Source: an uncultured Acetatifactor sp. (lineage in GTDB: Bacteria; Bacillota; Clostridia; Lachnospirales; Lachnospiraceae). From it: a stretch of 64,000 bases of DNA. Below are positions 49,150-57,415 of this stretch, piece by piece. Made by a program: the position numbers and the translations under genes. The stretch covers positions 1 through 64,000 of the forward strand of contig CAJUFI010000006.1 of assembly GCA_910585665.1 (NCBI GenBank), written 5' to 3'. Under the pieces are notes generated by a model that was not told the DNA's origin, made no database searches, and saw only the letters and a list, made by a program, of their open reading frames with translations. Positions within the stretch are counted from its first letter, which is position 1, and each line of letters starts with the position of its first letter.

Positions 49150-50553
49150 ATGAAGAACAATCTACAACTTTCGGAAGCCGCATTCCAACTGGACGGAAAA
49201 ATGCCCCTGAGCCAGGCGATTCCCCTGGGGCTGCAGCATGTGCTTGCCATGTTCGTGGGCAATCTGACGCCGCTGCTGATTATCACCGGCGCCTGCGGCA
49301 TTGCCAGCGGCGAATTCGCAAGCCTTCAGCTGAGCCTCTTACAGAACGCCATGCTGATGGCGGGCGTCATCACTCTGGTACAGCTTTTTGCCGTGGGCCC
49401 TATCGGTGGCAAAGTTCCCATCATCATGGGGACGTCCTCCGGCTTCATCGGCGTATTCAACAGCGTGACGGCCACCATGGGCGGCGGAGTCGTCGCCTAT
49501 GGGGCCATTATGGGCGCGTCTATCATCGGCGGTCTGTTTGAGACGGTGCTGGGCTTTTTCCTGAAACCTCTGCGCAGATTTTTCCCGGCTGTGGTCACGG
49601 GCACCGTGGTTCTGTCCATCGGCCTGAGCCTGATCTCCGTGGGCATCAATTCCTTCGGGGGAGGGAACAACGCCGCTGACTTCGGCACCGCGGAAAATCT
49701 GTGCCTGGCGCTTTTCGTGCTGGTCATGATACTGGTGTTCAAGCACGGCACAAAGGGCTTCCTGAGCTCTTCCTCCATACTGCTGGGCATCGTCTGCGGC
49801 TATATCGCGGCCATCGTCATGGGGTTCGTGCTGCCCACTACCGGCATCACGGCTGAGGGCGCGGAGTACACCAAGGCCTGGGTGCTGAACTGGCAGAAGG
49901 TGGCCGACGCGGCATGGTTTGAAATCCCGAAGCTGATGCCGGTGAAGCCGGTGTTCGATATGCGGGCCATCATCCCGGTGCTGATCATGTTCATTGTCAC
50001 CGCTGTGGAGACGGTGGGCGACATCTCCGGCGTCATGGAGGGCGGCCTGGGCCGGGAAGCCACGGACAGGGAGCTGGCCGGCGGCGTCACCTGTGATGGT
50101 CTGGGTTCCAGCTTTGCCGCTCTGTTCGGCGTGCTGCCCAATACCTCCTTCAGCCAGAACGTGGGCCTGGTGGCCATGACCAAGGTGGTCAACCGTTTCG
50201 CCCTGGCTACGGGTGCCGTTTTCCTGATTCTGTGCGGTTTGTGTCCTAAGCTGGGCGCGCTGGTGTCCATCATGCCCCAGTCCGTTTTGGGCGGCGCTGC
50301 GGTGATGATGTTCTCCTCCATTGTGATCAGCGGTATCCAACTGATTACCAAGGAGCCCCTTACTTCCCGGAATCTGTCCATCGTAGCGGTGGCGCTGGGC
50401 GTGGGCTACGGCATGGGTGCGAACACCGGCATCCTGGCGCATACGCCCCAGACCGTTCAGCTGATCTTCGGCGGTTCCGGCATCGTCCCGGCGGCCATGG
50501 TGGCGATTCTGCTGAACATTCTGCTGCCGAAGGATAAGAAGGAAACGAAATAG
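49150..50553 (+). CDS. pbuX: Xanthine/uric acid-type permease (NCS2 family)
   Basis: 467 residues, about 14 hydrophobic segments. GLQHVLAMFVGNLTPLL, IMGTSSGFIGV and the conserved FSQNVGLVAMTKVVNR loop are NCS2 signatures. Proton-coupled uptake of xanthine or urate for xpt; may also feed the hydroxylase encoded 6 kb downstream. Confidence 0.9.
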   Translation: MKNNLQLSEAAFQLDGKMPLSQAIPLGLQHVLAMFVGNLTPLLIITGACGIASGEFASLQLSLLQNAMLMAGVITLVQLFAVGPIGGKVPIIMGTSSGFIGVFNSVTATMGGGVVAYGAIMGASIIGGLFETVLGFFLKPLRRFFPAVVTGTVVLSIGLSLISVGINSFGGGNNAADFGTAENLCLALFVLVMILVFKHGTKGFLSSSSILLGIVCGYIAAIVMGFVLPTTGITAEGAEYTKAWVLNWQKVADAAWFEIPKLMPVKPVFDMRAIIPVLIMFIVTAVETVGDISGVMEGGLGREATDRELAGGVTCDGLGSSFAALFGVLPNTSFSQNVGLVAMTKVVNRFALATGAVFLILCGLCPKLGALVSIMPQSVLGGAAVMMFSSIVISGIQLITKEPLTSRNLSIVAVALGVGYGMGANTGILAHTPQTVQLIFGGSGIVPAAMVAILLNILLPKDKKETK

Positions 50554-50659
50554 CGTTATAACTTACACGAAATAACACGCCACAGCCAGCTGGTCATGAA
50601 ACTCCTCGCTGCAAGCCGCGGGGTATCAGCCCGAGACTCACTTCGTTCGTCATTAGTTT

Positions 50660-50759
50660 GGAATTGTCTACAAATAACTGTTGCGAGTTTATAGCCGTTT
50701 TCCTTGTATTTCCGGGCTTTCTCCTAAAGAAGTTGCATCAGTTATTTTCCGACAGTTCC
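50660..50759 (+). mobile_element. 100-bp palindromic mobile element, copy 3
   Basis: GGAATTGTC/GACAGTTCC ends; the target duplication is TTT (50657-50659, 50760-50762), the only non-TAA case. Stem arms are partly mismatched. Confidence 0.87.
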
Positions 50760-50799
50760 TTTGTGGCGCAGCAAGCAGCGAGGCATGCCCCTTTGTGAT

Positions 50800-51909
50800 T
50801 CATAGCGCCTGTAGGAATTTCAGGTCTTCCGGCGTGTCCACATCCATCAGCTCATATTTGTCCCGGACAGGTAACATATGTACCTGTCCGGGATATTTTT
50901 TCAGCAAGAAACTTCCCCCCTTTCCCTCCGGAAGCGCCAGGAGCTCCGGAAAGGCCCATTTTGGAAACAGCACAGGGGAGCCCGCCGAAACAGGGGAGCC
51001 CGCTCCATCTTCATAGGCAGTGCGCCAGATAGCTTTGTCCTCATGATAGGCATTCAGGGCAAGGGAAGCGACCGTATCCCGCCGCAGCAGCGGCTGGTCT
51101 CCCGGGCAGAACATGCAGCTGTCGATTTCCCCCAGGATGGCCTGAAGCCCCAGGCGGACAGTGTCGCTGCGGTAGGGCAGTTCATGAAAAACCACTTGGA
51201 TTCCCTGTCTGCGGCACAATTCCGCTATTGCCGGATGCCTGGTGACTACGACTCGTCTGCAAAAAATCCCCTCCGTAGCGTCCAAAGCCCACTGAATCAA
51301 AGGCTTTCCCCTGAAATCCGCCATCAGCTTATTCCCGCCGAAGCGTTTGCCCAGCCCGGAAGCCATGATGACGCAGCCCGGATTTCCAAAGGGAGCGTCC
51401 AGATCCACAAGGAAGACATCCTCACGGCGGCACAGCTCCTCCAGAAAAGCCAGCGGCTGCTTCCGAACCACGGCAGCCAGCCGTTTCCCGGCCATCAGCG
51501 CCCGAATCCCCCGGCAATACTCCGGGCAGCCGGTTTCCAGATAACCGATTTCATCTATGGAGACCCATTCCCCCTGCGCTTCCGCGCAGCGCTGCAGCGC
51601 TGCATTCCCCAGGCCGCGGAAACCTTCTGGGCATATCCGCATTTGGTTGGCGGTTCCGGAAAGGCTGCCGTCATAGACCCCGATCCGGGCCGTCCTTCCG
51701 GTGGCGTTATCCCTGAGATATACGGCTTTCCCGGGCTCCGCCCAGGTGGTGACGCCGGGAAGAGAATCGGGAAAGAGCCCGGCCAGCAGGGTGCTTTTCC
51801 CGCTTTTCCTCGCCCCCGTGAGAAGCAGATGGCGCTTACGGCTGTTCCGGAAAGAATTCCAGATACAGTCTGTGGTTAGCCTGTATACAGGCGTCTCGAT
51901 AGGACTCAT
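50800..51909 (-). CDS. Fused NTPase (THEP1-like) and MocA-type molybdenum cofactor cytidylyltransferase
   Basis: 369 residues. N-terminal half: P-loop GARKSGKST (about 32) and SIDEIGYLE (about 117), the NTPase_1 pattern. C-terminal half from about 176: IMASGLGKRFGGNKLMADFRGKPLI, FCPGDQPLL, and MDVDTPEDL, the MobA-like nucleotidyltransferase pattern of MocA, which attaches CMP to molybdopterin for hydroxylases. The start overlaps the ModE gene by 74 bp, so coupling is likely. The facing xdh genes encode the expected client enzyme. Confidence 0.82.
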   Translation of the reverse strand: MSPIETPVYRLTTDCIWNSFRNSRKRHLLLTGARKSGKSTLLAGLFPDSLPGVTTWAEPGKAVYLRDNATGRTARIGVYDGSLSGTANQMRICPEGFRGLGNAALQRCAEAQGEWVSIDEIGYLETGCPEYCRGIRALMAGKRLAAVVRKQPLAFLEELCRREDVFLVDLDAPFGNPGCVIMASGLGKRFGGNKLMADFRGKPLIQWALDATEGIFCRRVVVTRHPAIAELCRRQGIQVVFHELPYRSDTVRLGLQAILGEIDSCMFCPGDQPLLRRDTVASLALNAYHEDKAIWRTAYEDGAGSPVSAGSPVLFPKWAFPELLALPEGKGGSFLLKKYPGQVHMLPVRDKYELMDVDTPEDLKFLQAL

Positions 51910-52177
51910 ATCGGTTCAGCCACTCCTTTCCCTCTGGTGTCAGGCAGCTTCCGCCGCCGTGCTTTCCTCCCGCGGCGCGGACGGTCAGGGGAAAGCCCAG
52001 GGCGTTTTCGGCATTTTTCATGAGTTTCAACGCTTTTGTATATGCCATGCCCATGGAAGCCGCGGCGGCTCGCAGAGAGCCCGTCTCCTCTACCCCGTGA
52101 AGCAGCCGGGCCGGCCCTTCGCCGAAAAATTTTTGTCCATTGTCGTCCAGGAGCTGAATGCGCGTCACTGATTTCAT
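51836..52177 (-). CDS. modE: ModE-type winged-helix regulator (DNA-binding domain only)
   Basis: 113 residues from the ATG at 52177; a longer frame has no start site. LLHGVEETGSLRAAAASMGMAYTKALKLMKNAENALGFPL and GGKHGGGSCLTPEG match the ModE N-terminal domain. The molybdate-binding MOP domains are absent, as in short ModE proteins. Likely controls the importer through the box at 55797. Mobile element copy 4 lies 21 bp upstream. Confidence 0.85.
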   Translation of the reverse strand: MKSVTRIQLLDDNGQKFFGEGPARLLHGVEETGSLRAAAASMGMAYTKALKLMKNAENALGFPLTVRAAGGKHGGGSCLTPEGKEWLNRYESYRDACIQANHRLYLEFFPEQP

Positions 52178-52198
52178 GAAAGATGCACCTCGTAGTAA

Positions 52199-52298
52199 GG
52201 AAATGCCTCCAAATAATCTACGCAAGCCTGTTGCAAAATTTACAGATTTTATCAGGTTTACTCTAAACAAAATGCGTAGATTATTTTCCGGCAGTTCC
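52199..52298 (+). mobile_element. 100-bp palindromic mobile element, copy 4 (most diverged)
   Basis: GGAAATGCC/GGCAGTTCC ends, TAA on both sides. Arms AATAATCTACGCA/TGCGTAGATTATT are changed on both sides relative to other copies, so pairing is kept. Confidence 0.8.
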
Positions 52299-52309
52299 TA
52301 AGGAATTAT

Positions 52310-52439
52310 TTCCACCTGTGCGGATGCAATCTGCTTCCAAATGAGCAAAACGCGGCTGCAAGTGCAGACGCAAGCGCGAGTTTTGCGAATGCGGGAGTGG
52401 GTTGGATGCTTAAATGAGCATCCAACCGCACAGGTGGAA
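52310..52439. other. Three-stem structured element between importer ATPase and modE
   Basis: Outer stem TTCCACCTGTGCGG (52310-52323) pairs perfectly with 52426-52439. Inside are GCAAAACGCG/CGCGAGTTTTGC (52345/52375) and GTTGGATGC/GCATCCAAC (52401/52418). The layout is a three-way junction. Could be an RNA element in the operon transcript or another small mobile element. Confidence 0.6.
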
Positions 52440-52452
52440 TTATTTTAGCTTG

Positions 52453-53241
52453 CTAATCTTCTCTGAGCAGCACCAGGGATTCCCGGCCGCTGCGGCCTGT
52501 GAGCCTGGCAAGGCTGACCTTGCCATAGAGCTGCTCCAGCTGCTTTTCCATATGGGAGAGAGAATCCGTCCCCGGGGAAAGCGTGCCCAGGATTCCGCCC
52601 TCTGCAAGCAGAAGCAGCCGGTCACAGTAATTCAGCGCCAGGGAAGGATCGTGGAGCGTCACCATGGCGGCTTTGGGGCTGCCGGACAGCCAGTCCCTCA
52701 AAAGTCCAAGCATCTCATGCCGGAAACGGAAATCCAGCGCGCTTTCCGGCTCGTCCAGCAGAAGAAGCCGTCCCTGGCAGCACAGCGTCCGGGCGAAGAT
52801 GCACAGCTGTTTCTGCCCTTCGCTTAAGGAGAGATAATTGCTGTCCTCTTTCCCCTCCAGGCCCACCAGGGCCAGGGCCTTAAGCCCCTCCTCCCGCATG
52901 GCGGCGGTAGGGCGCTCCAGCAGTCCCAGCCGGGGATTGAAGCCCATGAGGACCACGTCAAGAGCAGAGATGTCGATGGAAATCCCGCTCCTCTGGGGGA
53001 TATAGCCGCAGCGCCGCGCCAGCAGCCGGGGCGGCAGACTTTCCAGAGCTGTCCCCTCCAGAATGCAGCTGCCGGTATGGGGCAGAATTCCGCAGACGGC
53101 TTTCAGCAGCGTGGTCTTGCCGCTGCCGTTGGCCCCCAGAATGCCCAACAGGCATCCCCTGTCCAGCCGGAAGGACAGATGCTCCAAAATGGGTTTTCCG
53201 CCATATCCGGCAGTCAGATTGTTGACAGTAAAAAAGCACAT
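52453..53241 (-). CDS. FecE/MolC-type ABC importer ATPase
   Basis: 262 residues from the ATG at 53241, 9 nt after GGAG; an ATG at 53247 is too close. Walker A GANGSGKTT, signature LSEGQKQL, Walker B LLLLDEPESALD, H-loop VTLHD. Belongs to the metal-chelate/B12 type importer ATPases. Separated from its permease gene by mobile element copy 5, which is unusual for such operons. Confidence 0.86.
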   Translation of the reverse strand: MCFFTVNNLTAGYGGKPILEHLSFRLDRGCLLGILGANGSGKTTLLKAVCGILPHTGSCILEGTALESLPPRLLARRCGYIPQRSGISIDISALDVVLMGFNPRLGLLERPTAAMREEGLKALALVGLEGKEDSNYLSLSEGQKQLCIFARTLCCQGRLLLLDEPESALDFRFRHEMLGLLRDWLSGSPKAAMVTLHDPSLALNYCDRLLLLAEGGILGTLSPGTDSLSHMEKQLEQLYGKVSLARLTGRSGRESLVLLRED

Positions 53242-53391
53242 AAGCATCAGCTCCGTATCATTTCTGGCAACAGTTCAGACAGCCCCTTCCGCGGTGTCAA
53301 TCAATTTGCCTATTCGATTATTTTTGAACGATTTTACGACAGCTACGGTTGTCAAAATTCAAGTACTTTGGGTCTTGTGTGCACTATATAA

Positions 53392-53491
53392 GGAACTCTC
53401 GGAAAATAACGGATACAACTTGTTCAGGAAAAAGCCCGGAAATACAACAAAAGCTGCAATGAACTCGTATCAGTTATTTGTAGACAATTCC
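53392..53491 (-). mobile_element. 100-bp palindromic mobile element, copy 5 (inverted)
   Basis: Element strand is minus. TAA-equivalent duplications at 53389-53391 and 53492-53494. Lies between permease and ATPase genes of the importer. Confidence 0.86.
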
Positions 53492-53521
53492 TAACAGCGC
53501 GGTGCTCTGTCTGAACGGTTA

Positions 53522-54511
53522 TCATTTCAGGTTTTTTCTGGCCTGGCGGTGTATGAGGAAAATCAAAAACGGCGCTCCCAACAGGCTGGTGAAAATGCTC
53601 ACAGGCAGTTCCGTCGGAGCCGCGCTGCGCGCAAGGATGTCCGCGGCCATGAGCAGCACACCTCCCAGCAGACCGCTGAGCAGCATAGTGCCCGGACGGT
53701 TATCTTTTGTCAAAAGCCGCGCGCCGTGGGGCGCCAGCAGCCCTATAAAGCTGATCAATCCGGTGAGACTCACCACGGAGGACACCGTCAGCGTCGCCGC
53801 AAGCAATACGAAGAGCCGCAGCCTTCCCACGCTGACCCCCAGCATCCTGGCTTCGCCCTCATCGCCGGACAGTAGGATAATCTGGCGGTGCAGCGGGAAA
53901 AGCGCCGCCAGACAGAGGGCGCAGAGAAGCAGATTCCCCCCTATGGAGTAGCCAGTGACCCCGTTCAGGCTGCCCATGATCCAATATTCAATGGAAGCCA
54001 GCTGCTTTTCCGGATCCGCGGTGAGCTTCAGGCACATCAATCCTGTCTGGGCCAGGGAGTGGACGGCGATTCCGGACAGGACGATGGTGTTTTTGGAGCC
54101 GCTCTTGTCCAGGGCGGACAGGCCCAGCACCACGGCCACCGCCAGGACAGCGCCCGCAAAGGAGGAAGCCGTCACGGCCGCCACCCCGGAGAGGAACAGG
54201 ATGCCCGCCGCCGCTCCGGCGCTGGCCCCGGAGGAGACGCCGATGATGTCGGGGGAAGCCAGGGGATTGCGGAACACGGTCTGATAGACGAAGCCCGCCG
54301 CCCCCAGGGCAAAACCGCCCACGGCCCCCACGCAGGTCCGGCTGGCCCGAAGCGTCCAGAAGACCCGCCACTGCAGTTCATTGCCGTCCGCCAGCTCCCG
54401 GAGGGACAGGGGATACTTCCCCACGGACAGACTGGCCGCAGCCAGGGCGGCCATGGCAACTGCGCCCGCCAGGCAAAGAAGTCTCGTTTTCCCGCTCTTT
54501 CCGCCCATCAT
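53522..54511 (-). CDS. FecCD/MolB-type ABC importer permease
   Basis: 329 residues, about nine to ten TMs. LRASRTCVGAVGGFALGAAGFVYQTVFRNPLASPDIIGVSSGA and GLISFIGLLAPHGARLL are FecCD signatures. The start overlaps the binding-protein stop (ATGA). ModE context suggests molybdate or tungstate, as in Haemophilus MolBC, rather than a siderophore. Confidence 0.88.
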   Translation of the reverse strand: MMGGKSGKTRLLCLAGAVAMAALAAASLSVGKYPLSLRELADGNELQWRVFWTLRASRTCVGAVGGFALGAAGFVYQTVFRNPLASPDIIGVSSGASAGAAAGILFLSGVAAVTASSFAGAVLAVAVVLGLSALDKSGSKNTIVLSGIAVHSLAQTGLMCLKLTADPEKQLASIEYWIMGSLNGVTGYSIGGNLLLCALCLAALFPLHRQIILLSGDEGEARMLGVSVGRLRLFVLLAATLTVSSVVSLTGLISFIGLLAPHGARLLTKDNRPGTMLLSGLLGGVLLMAADILARSAAPTELPVSIFTSLLGAPFLIFLIHRQARKNLK

Positions 54512-55782
54512 TCAGGACTGCTCTCGCTGTAGACGAAGCCATAGAAGGTCTCATAATATTCGTCGATCATCGCGGCGCAGTCGGCTTCCGGGCACAGGTC
54601 AGGATGCAGGATGCCGGAGAGCCATACAGCGCCTAAGATGCCGCCGGGAACAGGGCTGTCCCAGGCTTCGGCATCCCCGGGCATCTGGTAGACATTGCCG
54701 TTTGCCACGGCGGAGCAGTCTGCCAGATTCGGATCCGCCAGCACATCTTCCACGCTGTATTCCGCGTCGGAAGCCAGGAGGATGTATTCCGGATCCCAGG
54801 CCAGCAGCTGTTCGTAGCTGATTTCCACCCAGTAGGCGTCGAGAAGCTTGGCCGCCGCGTTGGCCCCTCCCGCCAGACGGATCATATCGGACTGGTACAT
54901 GGCGCTGCCGGCGGTGGACAGCATGCTGGAATTGCCCGCCAGATAGACCGTTGGCTGTTCTGCGTCCGTAAGCGTCCGGGTCAGGCGGGCTTCCTGTTCC
55001 CCGGTGAAATCCAACAGAGCCTGGGCCCGGTCTTCGGTATCGGTTGCGGCTGCCACCAGCCGGATCATTTCCGTGAGCAGTGTCTGGTCTTCCGGATTCA
55101 CCAGCAGCACGGATATGCCCAGCTCCTCCAGCGTCTGGGCGGCGCTGCTTAGCTTCAGGGGCAGAATGACCAAATCCGGCTCCAGGGCGGCGCAGCCCTC
55201 CAGATCGAACTCCTTGGCGGAACCCACGCTGGGCAGTTCGGTGAGCTCAGGAGCGCTGAGCCGGTAGATGGCGCGTTTGTCAGCTTTGGCTTCGATGCCC
55301 ACCATTTTTTCATCCAGCTCCAGGGCAATCAGAAGGCTGGTGGAGATATAATAGCCGCTGACCAGCTTCTGGGGCTCCGCTTCGATGGTCACTTGGCGCC
55401 CCGCCTGATCGGTGAGAGTGATGGGATAGTGGCCGGAGTCCTGGGAAGCGGAGTCTTCGGAGGAGACATTGTCCCGGTCAGCGTTCTCCGGGGCGGATTC
55501 TGCGGAGCCGTCCGGTGGGGCTTTCTGGTCAGCGTTCTCCGGGGTGGATTCCGCGGAGCCGTCCGGCTGGGCTTCCCGGTCAGTGTTCTCCGGGGCGGAT
55601 TCCACGGAGCCCTTCGGCTGGGCTTCCCGGTCGGCGTTCTCGGCGGAGCTTTCGGAAGCGCCGGAGAGGAGGGCATCGGAAACGGAGGAATCCGCTCCCC
55701 CCTGGGTGTCTTCGGTTTTGCCGCAGGCCGCCACAGACAGCGCCATGGTCAGGGCCAGCAGCAGAGAAAGTAACTTTTTCAT
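54508..55782 (-). CDS. Substrate-binding lipoprotein of the FecB/MolA type, with repeat insertion
   Basis: 424 residues. Signal peptide with lipobox SVAAC (Cys about 20). Residues about 48-105 are 17-residue Pro/Glu/Asp repeats (ENADREAQPDGSAESAP). The binding domain starts at HYPITLTDQAGRQVTIEAEPQKLV and ends near the C-terminus. The long acidic linker tethers the domain to the membrane. Promoter carries a ModE-like box. Confidence 0.87.
   Translation of the reverse strand: MKKLLSLLLALTMALSVAACGKTEDTQGGADSSVSDALLSGASESSAENADREAQPKGSVESAPENTDREAQPDGSAESTPENADQKAPPDGSAESAPENADRDNVSSEDSASQDSGHYPITLTDQAGRQVTIEAEPQKLVSGYYISTSLLIALELDEKMVGIEAKADKRAIYRLSAPELTELPSVGSAKEFDLEGCAALEPDLVILPLKLSSAAQTLEELGISVLLVNPEDQTLLTEMIRLVAAATDTEDRAQALLDFTGEQEARLTRTLTDAEQPTVYLAGNSSMLSTAGSAMYQSDMIRLAGGANAAAKLLDAYWVEISYEQLLAWDPEYILLASDAEYSVEDVLADPNLADCSAVANGNVYQMPGDAEAWDSPVPGGILGAVWLSGILHPDLCPEADCAAMIDEYYETFYGFVYSESSPE
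55471..55640 (-). repeat. 51-bp coding minisatellite in the binding-protein gene
   Basis: Units starting at 55481, 55532, 55583 and a partial one at 55634, exact 51-bp period, encoding a 17-residue linker repeat. Confidence 0.95.
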
Positions 55783-55796
55783 AAAATTCTCCTTTT

Positions 55797-55820
55797 CGTT
55801 ATAGTTTTAAAAATATAACG
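55797..55820 (-). promoter_or_regulatory. ModE-like operator at the importer promoter
   Basis: CGTTATA, 10-bp AT-rich spacer, TATAACG: a perfect inverted repeat close to the known ModE consensus (CG-TATAT-like half sites). It ends 15 bp before the binding-protein start codon. Confidence 0.75.
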
Positions 55821-55865
55821 CCACTATTATAACAAGTTGTCTTTTCAAAATCAAGTTGTACTGAT

Positions 55866-55945
55866 ATAATAGAATCAAAGAGCAGATTCTATTATCAAAA
55901 TGCTAAAATAGAATCAAAGAGCAGATTCTATTATCCAAGTGCTAT
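55866..55945. repeat. Two 39-bp tandem units, each with an AATAGAATC palindrome
   Basis: ATAATAGAATC-8-GATTCTATTAT (55866-55895) and AATAGAATC-8-GATTCTATT (55907-55932). The loop is identical in both and the flanking TGCTA repeats too. Lies between the importer promoter and the broken membrane gene. Possible double operator. Confidence 0.85.
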
Positions 55946-55985
55946 TTATATAGTATGATATAAAATATTTTTTGTGGAGACAACT

Positions 55986-56478
55986 ATGAAAAAGAAGATA
56001 AATCAGATACTAAGGAATTGTCTACAAATAACTGATGCAAGTTTATAGCCGTTTTCGTTGTATTTCTGGGCTTTCTCCTAAACAAGTTGCATCAGTTATT
56101 TTCCGACAATTCCTAAATATTATCATGGGCACTTTTATAGGCGTTTTCATTGGTTCAGGGTTATATAAGTACTGGCATTTTCAAAAATATCCAGATTTAT
56201 ATGCTATGCAATCTGCTCCATGGTATACCAGCATTTTGATAAATGGATTATTAACGCTTGTATTATTGGCGGTTTGCATGATAGTAAAAGTCATTCTTAT
56301 AGAAAAGATAGGACGGATTCAAAAAATAGCTTTGATTTTAGGAATTGTTTTTCTGACTTTAACATTTATAGGTGGTTGTTATGTGCTTGATAATCATGGA
56401 CAAGTAAATGCCGGATATGCAGTTGTGCCTGGGATTTGGGCTATAATATGTTTCGGATATTATCGAAGAGGAAAATAA
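55986..56478 (+). pseudogene. Small membrane protein gene broken by mobile element copy 6
   Basis: The ATG at 55986 behind GTGGAGA reads MKKKINQIL, then enters the element and stops. Removing the element and one TAA (103 bp) restores an exact frame continuing NIIMGTFIGVFIGSG to 56478: 129 residues with about four TMs. Family not recognised. Low GC, unlike its neighbours. Confidence 0.8.
56014..56113 (+). mobile_element. 100-bp palindromic mobile element, copy 6
   Basis: GGAATTGTC/GACAATTCC ends, TAA at 56011-56013 and 56114-56116. Arms CTGATGCAA/TTGCATCAG. Inserted in a coding sequence after codon 9. Confidence 0.92.
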
Positions 56479-56623
56479 TATTCCCCCAATTTTCCGGATA
56501 AGCAGTGGGAGCACTTTTCCGAAAAGGGAGTTTGAAAATTGTCCACTGATAACCTTTTGACCCAACATCTTTTATATGGAAGCTTTATATGGAAGCAAAT
56601 CATACCCAAAAGGAGTGTCTGCC

Positions 56624-57415
56624 GTGATTAATATACAGAACTATGTCCGGGCCGGGAGCCTGGAAGAAGCGTACCGGCTGAACCAGAACAGGCAGAACCG
56701 CGTTCTCGGCGGCATGCTGTGGCTGAAGACGGGGAAGGGGAATGTGCACACTGCCATTGACCTTTGCGGGCTGGGACTTGACACCATTGAGGAGACCGAA
56801 GAGCAGTTCTCCATCGGAGCCATGGTGCCCCTGCGCCGGATAGAGCTCCATGAGGGGCTGAACGCCTATACCAAAGGGGCGGTGGCCGCCGCTGTCAGGG
56901 ACATCGTGGGCGTCCAGTTCCGCAACCTGGCCACCGTAGGGGGCAGCATCTGGGGAAGGTTCGGCTTCTCGGATGTGCTGACGGTGTTCCTTGCCATGGA
57001 GACAGAGGTGGAGCTGTACCAGGGGGGCATCATGCCGCTGGAGCGGTTCGCCGCCATGAACTATGACAGGGACATCCTGGTGCGTCTCATCGTGAAGAAG
57101 ACTCCCGGGGAATTCGTCTACAGGGCCATGCGGAACCAGCGGACGGATCTCCCTGTGATTGCCTGTGCCCTGTCCAGGACAGGAGAAGAATACAAGACTG
57201 TAGTCGGGGCGCGGCCCGCCAGAGCCATGGTTGTCCGGGACCAGCGGGGGCTGCTTTCCGGGGGCCTGACAGAGGACTGTATCAGGACCTTTGCCGGGTA
57301 TGTGGCGGAGACTGTGCCCACCGGAAGCAACACCCGGGGAAGCGCCGCCTACCGCACCCATTTGATCAGGGTGCTCACGGAGCGGAACCTTTTGGAACTG
57401 GGAGGGATGGGATGA
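56624..57415 (+). CDS. xdhB: Xanthine dehydrogenase-type FAD-binding subunit
   Basis: 263 residues from the GTG at 56624 (AAAAGGAG 8 nt upstream). VLGGMLWLKTG near the N-terminus and FRNLATVGGSIWGRFGFSDVL are the FAD-contact regions of the CODH/XDH medium subunit; an ordinary copy reads AGGTD and ATIGGNI, so the first motif is modified. Passes electrons from the Fe-S subunit to NAD+. The stop overlaps the next start. Confidence 0.86.
   Translation: MINIQNYVRAGSLEEAYRLNQNRQNRVLGGMLWLKTGKGNVHTAIDLCGLGLDTIEETEEQFSIGAMVPLRRIELHEGLNAYTKGAVAAAVRDIVGVQFRNLATVGGSIWGRFGFSDVLTVFLAMETEVELYQGGIMPLERFAAMNYDRDILVRLIVKKTPGEFVYRAMRNQRTDLPVIACALSRTGEEYKTVVGARPARAMVVRDQRGLLSGGLTEDCIRTFAGYVAETVPTGSNTRGSAAYRTHLIRVLTERNLLELGGMG

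Noticed and set aside
50554..50580. Second ModE box after the permease gene (CGTTATA...ATAACACG)
   Set aside because: The right half is interrupted by an extra base and it lies downstream of a gene end, so the match is not convincing.
50681..51016. Frame beginning inside mobile element copy 3
   Set aside because: The N-terminal residues are a translation of the element and the rest is antisense to the NTPase-MocA gene.
52310..52439. Moco riboswitch
   Set aside because: Location is suggestive, but the sequence blocks of that class were not recognisable; kept only as an unassigned structured element.
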